Positions 11,561 to 21,099 of a stretch of 60,000 bases of DNA are shown here, in pieces (positions within the stretch are counted from its first letter, which is position 1; each line of letters begins with the position of its first letter). The position numbers were made by a program, and so were the translations under genes. Source of the stretch: Symsagittifera roscoffensis (lineage: Eukaryota; Xenacoelomorpha; Acoela; Convolutidae); NCBI RefSeq assembly GCF_963678635.1, contig NC_087067.1, forward strand, positions 36,776,686 through 36,836,685, given 5' to 3'. Under the pieces are notes generated by a model. That model did not search any database, had not been told where the DNA came from, and worked only from the letters and a program-made list of their open reading frames with translations.

Positions 11561-13057
11561 TTTCGCACCAGTTTCACTTTCAAAAATAAAGAGTGCAATT
11601 CGACTTTCAGCAAAAGAGAAAGAATTCAATTGAAGCCGAAAAAAAACTATAGAAAAAAAACCTGAAAAACCCCTAAAGAAAATTCGTTAAGATCCTAGCA
11701 AGTTTCGAACTATGTCTGAAAACTGAAACTTTATGTCTCAGCCATATGTGAACGGTTAAAAATGGTCTGACTGGGTGCGATTGAATATACAACGAAATTT
11801 AAAATAATTGTGTCAAAAAATGACAAAAAGTTCTACTTTCAAAAAGGTAAAAAATGCAATTCTAAAATAGTAACAATTGCTGAACTTTAAAGAAAAGCTC
11901 ATGTTGTGGAAATTAAGTAAAAAAAAAGTAAACATAGGACAAAACAAAATATTTTTATTAGACAGAAAAATTGAATTACGCACAGAAACAGCCCCTTCGG
12001 CCTCCCAAGCAAAAGCCTTTTCTTTAGGCTAACTTCGCGGAATCTTTCAATGAATTCATTATAATCCAAGCTACGAAACGATTCATTGGTTCTGTTAGAC
12101 GCGATTTTACTCTGAAAAAATTTTATTGTGACGTTCCAGTTTGACGTCATTCAATTCATATTAAGAATTCTGATGAAATTGATTATATAGTGATCTTGCA
12201 ATTGGCTTGAAATTGTGAAAAGATTGAATGAAAGACCAGACAAATATTCATTCGATAACTTATTGCGATCGACGAGATGGAAACCAGACAAATTGGCCAA
12301 CCCTAACAAAGAAAGATAGGCCGAACCGCTCAAAGCCTAGCAATAAAAATAGGTTCTGATAGCCAGATGCTCTAGTTGTGCCATATCAGCTCGTAATCAA
12401 CCATAGAGAAAGACTATATTAGACGCTGACAAGTGTATATTACACGTATTTCATTTTTGATTACCCTTGCTAACCAGGAGCATATATATATTTTTTCAAA
12501 ATCACACTTCGTATCCCTTATCACCCAATCAGAATTCAGTTTCACGCATTTGTCTGCATACGGACGAGTATGAAAAAGAGTTTGTCTACTTACTAGCAGC
12601 ACACCGCTTGCTAGACGGTACCTAAAATTTCTTGTCGTCGCAAAAACGCTTAAATGGTAAGTGGCATGGCAAACAATCAAACCGTTTTACTTTTAGAAAT
12701 TTCTGGTCGCAGTTATCGAGACCGACTCGACCTGATGATGTTACCGAATTTCTATGTCGATGGAAAAGAACGAAAGATTTCAACTTTACTTCAAAGAGGT
12801 AAAAAATAATAACGAGAATACCTATAAGCCTACAACTTTAGTACAATTAGCAATTCTTGCATTATCTAGATCCATAACAAAAAGCAATGTCAAAAAAATG
12901 TTCTTTTGAAAATCCAAATTTTAACGACAGAACAGAGAACAAAATGATCAACGGCAAGTAACAAAGCTATCTAAATGAACAAAATAAGCTAGTTTTGTCA
13001 TGTTAATATTTCGACCACATTTTTTATATTCGCGGATAGCTTTGATAATCTATAAAA
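11561..13057. other. Intergenic stretch, only doubtful exon-like pieces
   Basis: Several short open stretches next to splice-like signals are visible: minus 12111 downward after TTTTTTCAG, minus about 12334 downward after TATTGCTAG, and plus about 12702-12800 between TTTTAG and GTAAAA. None joins in frame to a neighbour or matches a family I know. Confidence 0.35.
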
Positions 13058-14235
13058 TTATCTTTTCCTGCTTTTTGATCCTGTCGGTTCCAATGGAGCC
13101 GGAAATGAATTCTGGAATCCACAATTACACTCTGGCGTGAAATATTCTGAAGCTAGAGCATCAGCTGCACTGCAACGCTTGTCGATGTCATATTCCAACA
13201 TAGAAGTTAGCAACAAAAATGCATGCGAACACAAAATGTTCATCGCACGCTTCAACTTCTTTCCGGCAGCCGAGGTAAACTGTTCACGTGTGACAGAACA
13301 TTTTTTCGGCCACAATCTTGCTTCTGGAAGACCCAAATATGAAATAACTTTAGTCAGAACTTCAACTTCAGAGTTACCCTGAATTAGTGGAACCCTCTTG
13401 AACAACTGGCACATGACCATTCCTAGACTCCAGATGTCAGCTGAAAAATTGTAGTCACAGCCTAAGATGATCTCAAGTGGCCGGTACCAGAGGGTAACTG
13501 TCACTGTAGTGAGATACGTTCCAATGTCACCAGGTTTAGACAGTCCAAAATCTGCTATTTTGACAACGCCTTCATGAGACAAAAGAAGGTTCTCAGGCTT
13601 GATGTCTCTGAAATTTAAACTAATTAGTCTCAATCTATACTAACGACTGAGTTCATGTTACTCGTCAGCCATACTGCTAATTCTACAAATGATTTCCAGC
13701 TTTTTCTTTAGTTTCTTCATTTGTATCGAAAAGCATTAGATTGTGATAAGGACATTTATAATTGAGATAAGGACAATTATATTTCGGATTGTTACCTGTG
13801 CAAAACTCCACTTACGTGAAGGAAGTCAATGCCCATCAATGTCTGGTGTAAAACATGCTTGCACATCTCTGAAGATATAATTGGCTCGTATTCTATATAG
13901 TGTAACAAACTACGAGGAAGGTATTCGAATACCAGAACGACCGAAAGACTTTTCGGGCATTCAATGTCATCGGGCGTCATAACAACGTCAAAAAGCTTGA
14001 CAACATTTGGATGCGCTGGTTTGTTAAGTTTCTTAAGCATTGAAATTTCTCTTAATATGTACTGGGGCAGTCCTGTTGAGAGATTTTTCTCGCTGACATC
14101 AATTCGTTTCAGCGCAACTATTTCATTGGGACGCTTTCTGTGGACTGCTTTGAATACTTTTGCATATGCTCCACTACCAATTGGTTCTACAATAGAGTAC
14201 GGTGGAATCGCATCAGAGGCCATGATTGTTTTCAT
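13058..14235 (-). CDS. CDK4/6-type cyclin-dependent kinase, spliced
   Basis: Two exons, 14235-13796 and 13607-13058, joined by a GT-AG intron of 188 bp that splits the Arg codon of HRD; the product is 329 aa, normal for CDK4/6. Visible: glycine loop GSGAYAKV (20-27), catalytic Lys43, C-helix Glu63, HRDIKPEN (146-153), DFG (166-168), T-loop Thr180 in YLTTVTVTLWYR, and a GNSE segment. T-loop, WSLG and GNSE resemble the CDK4/6 subfamily, which with cyclin D drives G1 entry by phosphorylating Rb-family proteins. Two motifs are odd: the cyclin-binding helix reads PQYILRE rather than PSTAIRE or P(I/L)ST(V/I)RE, and the APE motif reads PLE (190-192). The ATG at 14235 is taken as start; ATG at residue 5 is an alternative. 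The C-terminus is basic (SKSRKR). Confidence 0.88.
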
Positions 14236-14934
14236 TCACGATAACCAAGATATTGCACTACTAACCAATCATCTGAAAAATTGTAACCTACTGCTTTTAA
14301 TGTATTTTTTTCTTGGAACTTTCCTCTAGTTCGTTCTCCACAACCAACGGTTAAATTTTTCGGCACGGCGTTCTTAGATATTTATATTTTTCTTATTGTA
14401 AATTTTAACACAGGCATAGCGGAGCTTCGCATCTTTGGCGATACAACACAAAAGTCGAAAAAAAATGAAAAATGTTGCAAAACACTAAATTTACTAAAAT
14501 TTAAAATTGTCTCGATAGAAGATAACTTTAGGCGAAGAAGCCAGACATTTGAATGTAACATTAGCAACTCAACAAAAAATAGTATATTACAAAAGGGGCC
14601 CTTCCGTTTAGGTACGGTCGTGCACAAGCTGGATAGGGCCCATACCAGCATTATATAAAAACATCAATAAACAATATTGCAGGAATTAAGTCAAGTCAGC
14701 ATTTATTGCATTGTCATTAGAGGTATTTACTTCAACCGTCCCTCCTCTACAACAGCACTTATTGAATTGTCTATGAATTGCGTCTCAACAAAACTTACCA
14801 AGCGGAAACAAAGCCGACAATCTTTGAGCATACACAAATTGAGCGGGAAAAAAAAGATTTTGTGATTTTTTTTCAGTCCCTTCTGAAATTGCAATGAAGA
14901 ACACTTCCATTTGCAACTAAAACGAAGGTTGCTT
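14236..14934. other. Intergenic/5' flank of the kinase gene
   Basis: No gene could be supported. A short AGCGGAGCTTCGC block near 14409 resembles the start of the SINE-like repeats. The upstream promoter of the kinase should lie at the left of this stretch, but no clear TATA box was identified. Confidence 0.35.
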
Positions 14935-15050
14935 ACAGCGCAAGAATAATACGATATATGGCAAGCCTTATTCCTCCCTTTACATTTCCTTCATCGAGCC
15001 TACTACTTATTAACGTTTTTCTTTGCTCGAGGTCACTCAGAGGCGGGCTT
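14935..15050 (-). mobile_element. Fragment of RT-type non-LTR retroelement
   Basis: The minus strand reads PPLSDLEQRKTLISSRLDEGN and onward to GGIRLA, matching the corresponding part of the decayed non-LTR element at 55165-55255 (PPLSDLEQRIKLII..., GIRLAASDD) at DNA and protein level. Only about 100 bp remain and similarity stops abruptly at both sides. This is a second, oppositely oriented relic of the same element family, about 40 kb from the larger copy. Confidence 0.7.
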
Positions 15051-15376
15051 TTAGCCTAATTGTTGTGATAAACTTATTAAATAGATTTGTTATGTTTGAT
15101 GTTTGTGCCTGTTTGTGGAGCGCCCTCTGAGGGATTTTAGAGACATGTCTGTCAAGTGGCTTTCTGTGGGGAGGTGGGAAACTGGAACTGGCTTGAGGAG
15201 TCTGGTGGTGCGCCGCTGGACTTACTGAGCTCGGGTGAGATTGTTCCTTAATTTTTATTTTTATAATTCGATTTTAAATTTTAAATTAATTTAATTGTCT
15301 TTTGATTTTTTTTATGCTGATTTGTAAAATTCCCACTAACCGCTTATCATGGGTTAGTTCAATCCCCTAAAGTCCA
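15051..15376. other. Unique DNA flanking the LTR-element nest
   Basis: No gene is visible. It directly abuts the start of the element 2 LTR (TGTGACATTC at 15377). The flank AAAGTCCA has no matching copy after the far 3' LTR end at 54628. Confidence 0.4.
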
Positions 15377-15868
15377 TGTGACATTCGACCAGAATGTGAA
15401 AAATGCAATCTCTGCGGAATTCGAAATTTTAGCAGCGAGCCTTCCGAATTAGTGATTTTAAAGGATTAACGACGTTATTTGAACGATGGGACAAAACGTG
15501 AAGGTTGAAGGATTCGGGAATTGCTAATTTTTAAATTTTCGAAGTGATTACGTAACATTTCTGAGAAACGTCAGAAACGGCCATTTTGGCAAAAAGGTCG
15601 AAGAAAAACACAACATTAGTTGCGCGGACGATAACTACGAGAATCGTGATAAAAAACAACAGCATATTGCAGGAATAGCAGAGCACTCCGAGTTGCAACT
15701 ATTGTGTCGCTACAATAGTTGCAAGGCCGTTGCAGATAACGGCGAAGGGTGGAGGACAGCCTTCCGGATTAAGAAGAAATCAAGATTAACGAGCTTGATT
15801 CAGTGGATTCAAGAATCCGGAAGGGTGTCGGAACTGAGACTTTTATTCTTTTATTCAGACTTTTAGCT
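15377..15868 (+). repeat. Element 2 5' LTR, first part
   Basis: It starts TGTGACATTC and aligns with the LTR starts at 50906, 53711 and 59735 apart from scattered substitutions and a 3-nt deletion. It stops at AGACTTTTAGCT, where element 1 LTR sequence begins. It contains an inverted pair, AGCCTTCCGGATT (15758-15770) and AATCCGGAAGGGT (15814-15826). Confidence 0.85.
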
Positions 15869-16390
15869 CCTGAAATATCAAATAATATCGGTGTTTAATT
15901 AAGATCTAGGACATTACAGCAGCTGTTATAGTTAGTTTACCCAGTCCCTTCACATATAACAGTCTCTGGGGGACCAAGCCTCCGCTCCCGTGATTTTCTT
16001 GAGATAACACTCTTATCTCCTATATTTCGTGTCCCGGGAGGGTTCCGTGGTATTTCTCTTCCCCCCACTGAAGCCTCCGTCTCCACAAATATCTGTCACT
16101 AAGGTCCTTATCGTGTGTTATTGCCACGATAAGAGGCTCCGTGTTTTTCTGTCTCTGATACAACCGTTCTTCACAATTTCTATCGTTGTTCTGATTTTCG
16201 TCTTTTTTATTCAAAATGGCCGTCTTTTTTCTATTTCTCAGAAATGTTCTTCTTCCGATCGAAATTTTAAAAATAAAAATTCTAGAACATTCTGACCCTC
16301 CGTCGCAACACTTTTCTGTTCATAAGGCCTTTAGTCACTTTTATTTCTGTCGCGGGAAGGTTATGCTGTGTCATCTGGCAGAATGGCACA
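15869..16390 (-). repeat. Element 1 3' LTR, truncated
   Basis: On the minus strand it begins TGTGCCATTC at 16390, immediately after the polypurine tract. It matches 34611-34090 over 522 bp, then ends abruptly in element 2 LTR sequence. The missing part corresponds to 34089-33727 of the intact copy. Both LTRs have CCTGAA at or near the junction, so a short-homology deletion could have joined them. Confidence 0.88.
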
Positions 16391-16431
16391 TACTCCCCGG
16401 ACAAGTCTCCATCAATGTCCCTATTGATCGC
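16391..16431 (-). promoter_or_regulatory. Element 1 polypurine tract and upstream stem-loop
   Basis: On the minus strand the LTR start is preceded by TTGTCCGGGGAGTA, the expected place of the plus-strand primer tract. Upstream of it is a perfect inverted repeat ATCAAT/ATTGAT with a 6-nt loop AGGGAC. The whole module recurs inside ORF1 at 21705-21748 with a different but still paired stem. Confidence 0.7.
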
Positions 16432-17139
16432 ACAACACCGGGTTATCGTCAAGTAGGTATCCAGTTTTCTGTAACCAATCTTACAAATCGCATAAGAAAA
16501 TGAAATTTATCTACTCCACTTCAACTCACTACGTGTTCACAAATGGCATCGTACTACATCTCACTGCCTTTCAACATTTTCACAAAATTTGCACCATGAG
16601 GAGTGTCCTAGATAAAATTTCTTTTCTGACTACTTACGTCGTCTTGTTATACAACTTCTTTTCGCTCTTTGTGATTAAAAAGTGGGACGTGGCACGGCCA
16701 CGCACCCGTTAAAATTAACTTAACTTCACTCACCAAGTATAATTAGTCATTTATGCGGTCCTTTCAATATTAAAACTAAGAAACTCTGTGGCTAGGAAAG
16801 TTATTGAGTTACCCACCCTTCTCGAGCGAGTTTACTCAATTTTACCATGTCGCCACACAGTGAATTTGTGTCTTACACAGGTTAAAAACTTCAGTCGTGA
16901 ATAAATAGGTAAATATACTCACCTATGTTCCTTATATACATACATAGATAGTAGTAACTAAAATCAACAAAATCAACAATTTTAAGAATTGCAACATTTT
17001 CAAAGTTTGGTCTGACCAAACTAAATCAAAACAAAAAGTTTCACAAGTTCAATAATCAAAACTTGGTTGATTTGTTCAAGTTTTTACACACAAAGACAAT
17101 CAAGTTTTTCTCTCCTTCTCCTCTCTCCTTTGGTCATCT
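16432..17139 (-). other. Element 1 3' non-coding region
   Basis: About 700 bp between the ORF3 stop and the polypurine tract. Plus-strand open frames here are chance. The matching region of element 2 (50084-50890) is alike in length and position. Both contain an inverted CTAACCACAGAGTTTCTTAG-like block (element 1 near 16780-16795, element 2 near 50509-50528), which supports homology. Confidence 0.6.
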
Positions 17140-20100
17140 TCACTCCATCACTTCTCCATCCTGATGTTCAGCGTCACTGTCTTCCAGAACTTTCTCTAAC
17201 ATGTCCAGAGAGTTGCGGGCCGTGCCCCAACCCTCCTGTTCCAACAGCCTCGGTTTGCAACAAGGTAGCAAGTCCACATTCACCTTCTGCTCCCGGTTCC
17301 TGCAAAAGCTGTTGTGAAGACATAGGCTCACGTTTCGTTCTAGGTCAGCTCTTAAGACCTCTTTCTTCTCATCTTCAGTAACACAAGGCGTTCCAGCTAC
17401 CCGCTTCACCGCTGTGGTGACCGCGTTTCTGTGCGTCAAGAATGCTCGTTTATAGGCTCCTGGTCCTATATCTAGCTGGAAAGATTGATAGGCTTCCGTA
17501 TTCCTTGACATGTGACGCTTCGCGCGTTCATACATCCAAGATGTCATCACTGCACGGAACCAAGGCATCAATCTTTGCCTTGACCATATTCTTTCAATGG
17601 CTTTAGGTATTCTCAGAACCTTGCAGGTGGTTCTGAAAAGATCCAACTCACGACTCATTTTAACGTTGCTCAACTGTTCAGGAGTCGGCACGGCCGTCTC
17701 CTGCTCACTTGTGTCCGCGTTAGCCTCTAACCATCTCACTGCTAGCATGGCGCTAACCACCACGATTGACACTTGTTGATTCTGATCGGGCAACCCCGTG
17801 GAGTACAACTCCTCCACGTCCCAGACTAGGATCAGATTCCCGCGTTTAGGGTACCACAACGTCTGAGCCAAGCAGTGGCAAGGATACTCCCCATGGGTTC
17901 TCACTATGTTCCTTCGGGTCCGATACCCTGAGGCTCCCAGCAACGGTTCCACTTCCATCAGAATTCTATGTAGGTCGTCTTTATCTTCTATAGTGGGGAA
18001 TTCAGTAGGTAACGCTCCACTCGCTTTCTGTTTCTCGAACTCACTCACATTTCCTTCGTTCAGTCTCATGAACTCTTCACCCACAACGTCTTGCAACTCG
18101 CCTTCGGATCTCTTCGGGACTGCCCGAAAGATCTTTGCCAACAAGTCATATGACCTCTCTGACATTCTGGCCAACCTCACGCACTTTGGCACAGAGAAAA
18201 GTTGGTCAACCAACACTTGTTGCGTCCTCGCATCCATCACCACCATGTGCGTAGGATACTTGCTATTACAATACGGCGCTGAGCTTGAACCCACCATATA
18301 TTTTGAACCAGCAGGTCTGTGATAGGCTTCACTATCCTTCAGATTCATTTCATTCTCTAGGGCTTCTCGCCAGCCTCCAATCTTTTGTTCTGTCTGTAAT
18401 GCTCCAGGGAATATTTCCACGCTGAGGGACGTCACTAGCTCATGGGCACGCTCCAAGCGCTCGAGCGATTCTATCGAACTCGTCATGCTGCAAAATCCCA
18501 AGGCTGTGATCAGGTTTACGTCCGTCACCCCATGGCAGTCTGCGACCAACTCCATGGCACTCTTATCTGACACGCTCAATCTTCCGTACAATCGTGCCAG
18601 TTGTCGATGCTGCTCGCTTAGCGTAATCAGGCAGTGTCCCAGGTTACAAACATGTCCTTCCATCCCACTGTGTTGAGCCAAGCATGTGCCTTGCTTCAAC
18701 CAATTACTCGATGTACCTTCCTCGGACAGCTCCGTGGACGGGTTGCTCTTCTTCTTCGTCAATCTCATGGCCAGCAGGTGTTGTATCATGGCCAGATCAT
18801 GTAGACTCGCATCATCATCCCGGTCTAACATGATATCCGCGGTCATGTCCCAGATTAAGCCTGCGTTAGGATGGGGACACCAGGAAGGTTTCATGAGTTC
18901 CCACATCACTACTAGACTGGTTTTCAAGGGACCGTCCCAAGAACCACAATCAAAACTCACTTGCCCTTTTAGCTCGGGAATCGAGGGCTCGACTACTCGT
19001 TCTTCCAAAATAATTCCAAGCTTGGGTTGTTCCACCATCAACATTCCAATTTCCTTAATCCGTTCAACCCAGAAGTTGAGCACTGTGACTTGCTCGTAGT
19101 CGAAGTATGCTTCCCTGGCTTCTTCGTTCACGAAGGGATTATACGCCATCCCTGGTATACCAGACACGTATTGGAACGACTTCAGTTTCCCTAGTGTTGC
19201 AAACTCCTTTTGTCCTCTGGCCGCTTCAATCAAGTCTCTGCTCACTCTCAATTCTTTGTTGGAGTATCTTCTCACCTCTTCCAACTTGCGATAGCTTTCC
19301 ATATCATTCGACTCCTTGCTTGGCACGGTCAATGGCATGTCCTGATATAGCTCTAGGAGTGCCCTAAGGAAGTTCCTTTCGCAATCAACTCCCTTTTGCC
19401 GAATGATCTTTATACATTCTCCCAACACAGGAGTGGGGATGCGATCCACCACGAACCTGACAAAGCAAAGGGCATCCTTACGCTTAGCCCATGCTATCGC
19501 TGAATCATCTTTCGAAATCAATGCTCGTAGAGCTTCCATTAACTCTAGCTCCTGTTCTCGTGATTTCGAGTCATTACTGGCTTCATACTCCGCCTTTTTG
19601 ATGCCCATCAAGCACCAAGCCAGTCGTATTTGCAGATCAGTTCTCACGCAAGGATGAGCCAGGTATGCTGCCACAGTAGCAGGTGCATTCATCGTCTCAT
19701 CGAAGTATTTCTGGAGGGCCGCCCTCCAAGAAATTTCTAGCAGTTTTTCCAATCCGATTTCGTTCGCTTCTGATGACATCACTGTGCCATACTCTCTTCG
19801 ATTGAAGTTAGAGTTCTCCGTAAGCCCCTTCAAATATTCTTGCATGGCTCTCTTCTCGCTCCAAGCCATCAGGTGCCCTCTCGCGGAGTTCCTCGCTTTC
19901 AACATCTCCACATAACCCCCTGCCGGATCTCCCATATGGACCGATTCCGGCACAGTTATTCGACTGTACTCGACCACGTCGAGTTGTCCTTCCAGTTTCA
20001 ACTTGGCCATGTTGATTCGCGAGGGCCTATAATCTTCAAGTCCTCCAGATCCACATTGACTGATTACTTCCATTTCTAACTTAGTGTCTGCCAGGGTTCG

Positions 20101-20151
20101 CGCCGTCTTCTTCGACCTTGTGGCGGTTACGGTCAGACCTGCCAAGAGCAT
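17140..20151 (-). CDS. Element 1 ORF3: large protein of unknown function in the envelope position
   Basis: 1003 aa, intact, starting at ATG 32 nt after the ORF2 stop. No signal peptide, transmembrane helix, furin-like site or fusion-peptide-like segment is apparent, so it does not look like an envelope protein. I recognise no domain. The C-terminal ~520 residues are conserved with element 2 ORF3; best-kept blocks are DCHGVTDVNLITALGF, SVPKCVRLARMSE, PCHCLAQTLWYPKR, WSRQRLMPWFRA, RNAVTTAVKR, and a Cys/His cluster near the C-terminus (CLHNSFCRNR ... LPCCK) that could bind metal. The N-terminal ~480 residues have no counterpart in element 2, where they appear deleted. Expression could be by splicing or by reinitiation after ORF2; no signal decides. 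Strong conservation in a diverged relative implies selection for function. Confidence 0.85.
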   Translation of the reverse strand: MLLAGLTVTATRSKKTARTLADTKLEMEVISQCGSGGLEDYRPSRINMAKLKLEGQLDVVEYSRITVPESVHMGDPAGGYVEMLKARNSARGHLMAWSEKRAMQEYLKGLTENSNFNRREYGTVMSSEANEIGLEKLLEISWRAALQKYFDETMNAPATVAAYLAHPCVRTDLQIRLAWCLMGIKKAEYEASNDSKSREQELELMEALRALISKDDSAIAWAKRKDALCFVRFVVDRIPTPVLGECIKIIRQKGVDCERNFLRALLELYQDMPLTVPSKESNDMESYRKLEEVRRYSNKELRVSRDLIEAARGQKEFATLGKLKSFQYVSGIPGMAYNPFVNEEAREAYFDYEQVTVLNFWVERIKEIGMLMVEQPKLGIILEERVVEPSIPELKGQVSFDCGSWDGPLKTSLVVMWELMKPSWCPHPNAGLIWDMTADIMLDRDDDASLHDLAMIQHLLAMRLTKKKSNPSTELSEEGTSSNWLKQGTCLAQHSGMEGHVCNLGHCLITLSEQHRQLARLYGRLSVSDKSAMELVADCHGVTDVNLITALGFCSMTSSIESLERLERAHELVTSLSVEIFPGALQTEQKIGGWREALENEMNLKDSEAYHRPAGSKYMVGSSSAPYCNSKYPTHMVVMDARTQQVLVDQLFSVPKCVRLARMSERSYDLLAKIFRAVPKRSEGELQDVVGEEFMRLNEGNVSEFEKQKASGALPTEFPTIEDKDDLHRILMEVEPLLGASGYRTRRNIVRTHGEYPCHCLAQTLWYPKRGNLILVWDVEELYSTGLPDQNQQVSIVVVSAMLAVRWLEANADTSEQETAVPTPEQLSNVKMSRELDLFRTTCKVLRIPKAIERIWSRQRLMPWFRAVMTSWMYERAKRHMSRNTEAYQSFQLDIGPGAYKRAFLTHRNAVTTAVKRVAGTPCVTEDEKKEVLRADLERNVSLCLHNSFCRNREQKVNVDLLPCCKPRLLEQEGWGTARNSLDMLEKVLEDSDAEHQDGEVME

Positions 20152-20183
20152 AGGGGGTATCAGATTCTCTTTTTCTCCCCCTG

Positions 20184-20657
20184 TCAGTGTTGTACTATCT
20201 CCCTGCCCGCTCTCACTCTCTTTAGGGGAGGAGCAGCTGTTGGAGAGTCGACAGAGTGTGACGGGCCTGGCCCATCACGTTGTCTCTTCGCTCCAATGAG
20301 TGGCTGCGCAGGTTGGACGGGCAAGGGCATCTCACCTAGCCGGTGGTCCCTTTGCTCACCTAGTCCTGGCTCACGAGCCAGGTCGTGGCCAGACATCTCT
20401 CCGCGCCTCCATCTCATCAATCGGTTTCGGCCTCTCTCGGCGGTCCCGGACTCACCGAAGGCCAACATCAACACGACTTCTGTAGGGCGATTCCCTCGAC
20501 CCTCTCTTCCCAGTGCATTGAGGAGTGCGACCACAAACATCGCCAACCCCGGGTCTTCTCGTGTAAAATCACAATCGATCAGCCGCTGATAGATCTCGTC
20601 TAGAGTCGCTCCTAGACTCGCTGAGAGGAATTCCATGAGTTCGTTAGTGTCACCCAT
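20184..20657 (-). CDS. Element 1 ORF2: small basic protein of unknown function
   Basis: 157 aa from the ATG at 20657. The frame is open upstream to an ATG at 20744, but the relative in element 2 starts at the equivalent of 20657 (MDNFNLDELMDL versus MGDTNELMEFL). Conserved blocks: IYQRLIDCDF, RPTEVVLML, the MRWRRGEMSGHDLA region, EPGLG and GEMPLP. The first ~90 residues look helical; the C-terminus is basic and proline-rich with KRQR and PPLKRVR, possible nuclear-localisation signals. It lies about 440 nt after gag-pol and 32 nt before ORF3, so the two may share a subgenomic RNA. No known family is recognised. Its size, basic tail and position resemble retroviral accessory regulators only in a general way. 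Confidence 0.75.
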   Translation of the reverse strand: MGDTNELMEFLSASLGATLDEIYQRLIDCDFTREDPGLAMFVVALLNALGREGRGNRPTEVVLMLAFGESGTAERGRNRLMRWRRGEMSGHDLAREPGLGEQRDHRLGEMPLPVQPAQPLIGAKRQRDGPGPSHSVDSPTAAPPLKRVRAGREIVQH

Positions 20658-21099
20658 TTCTTTTCGTGTTGATTCTTCTTGTCGTGTCGTGTAATTTCTC
20701 TCTGTCTCTTCTGATTCAGTGTTCAGTAAACAATTTTCGATCAATCAAGATCTAAAAAACAGGTCGCGACTTAGAACCATCATTTTTGGATGCAACATCA
20801 ATCAATTCTTTAAAATTCTCCATTGAAATTCTCTTCACAATTCTGATTTGAAATTTAGCACCAAGGTGGATCGTCCACCTTTATCTTTGTCAGAGTAGCG
20901 CGAATAAGCGCTGTCACCTTGATGACACAAACATAAAACATATCATAACAATAACATAACATAAACACATAAACATCACACACCTATACTATCATATAAA
21001 AACCTAATTCCTAATACTGTACCTAAAGCCTAACCTAAAGCTTGACTCTAATTCTTATCGAGCAACTTAATAAAAACCACTTATCGCCGAGCGCAATTC
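20658..21099 (-). other. Element 1 gap between ORF1 and ORF2
   Basis: About 440 nt with ATAACATA-type repeats near 20950, the counterpart of the TTATG repeat in element 2 at 47441-47470. It could hold a splice acceptor or promoter for ORF2/ORF3. None could be fixed. Confidence 0.5.

Noticed and set aside
12111-12335. Minus-strand exon-like frames after TTTTTTCAG and TATTGCTAG acceptors (SKIASNRTNESFRSLDY..., ALSGSAYLSLLGLANLSG...).
   Set aside because: No convincing donor joins them, frames end in hydrophobic intron-like sequence, and no family is recognised.
12702-12800. Plus-strand segment between TTTTAG and GTAAAA, preceded by a strong GTAAGT donor at about 12659.
   Set aside because: Joining the two exons gives stops in the plausible frames, and two frames are open in the segment, so no product can be chosen.
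17140-20151. ORF3 as a retroviral-type envelope gene.
   Set aside because: Position fits, but no signal peptide, membrane anchor or cleavage site is visible.
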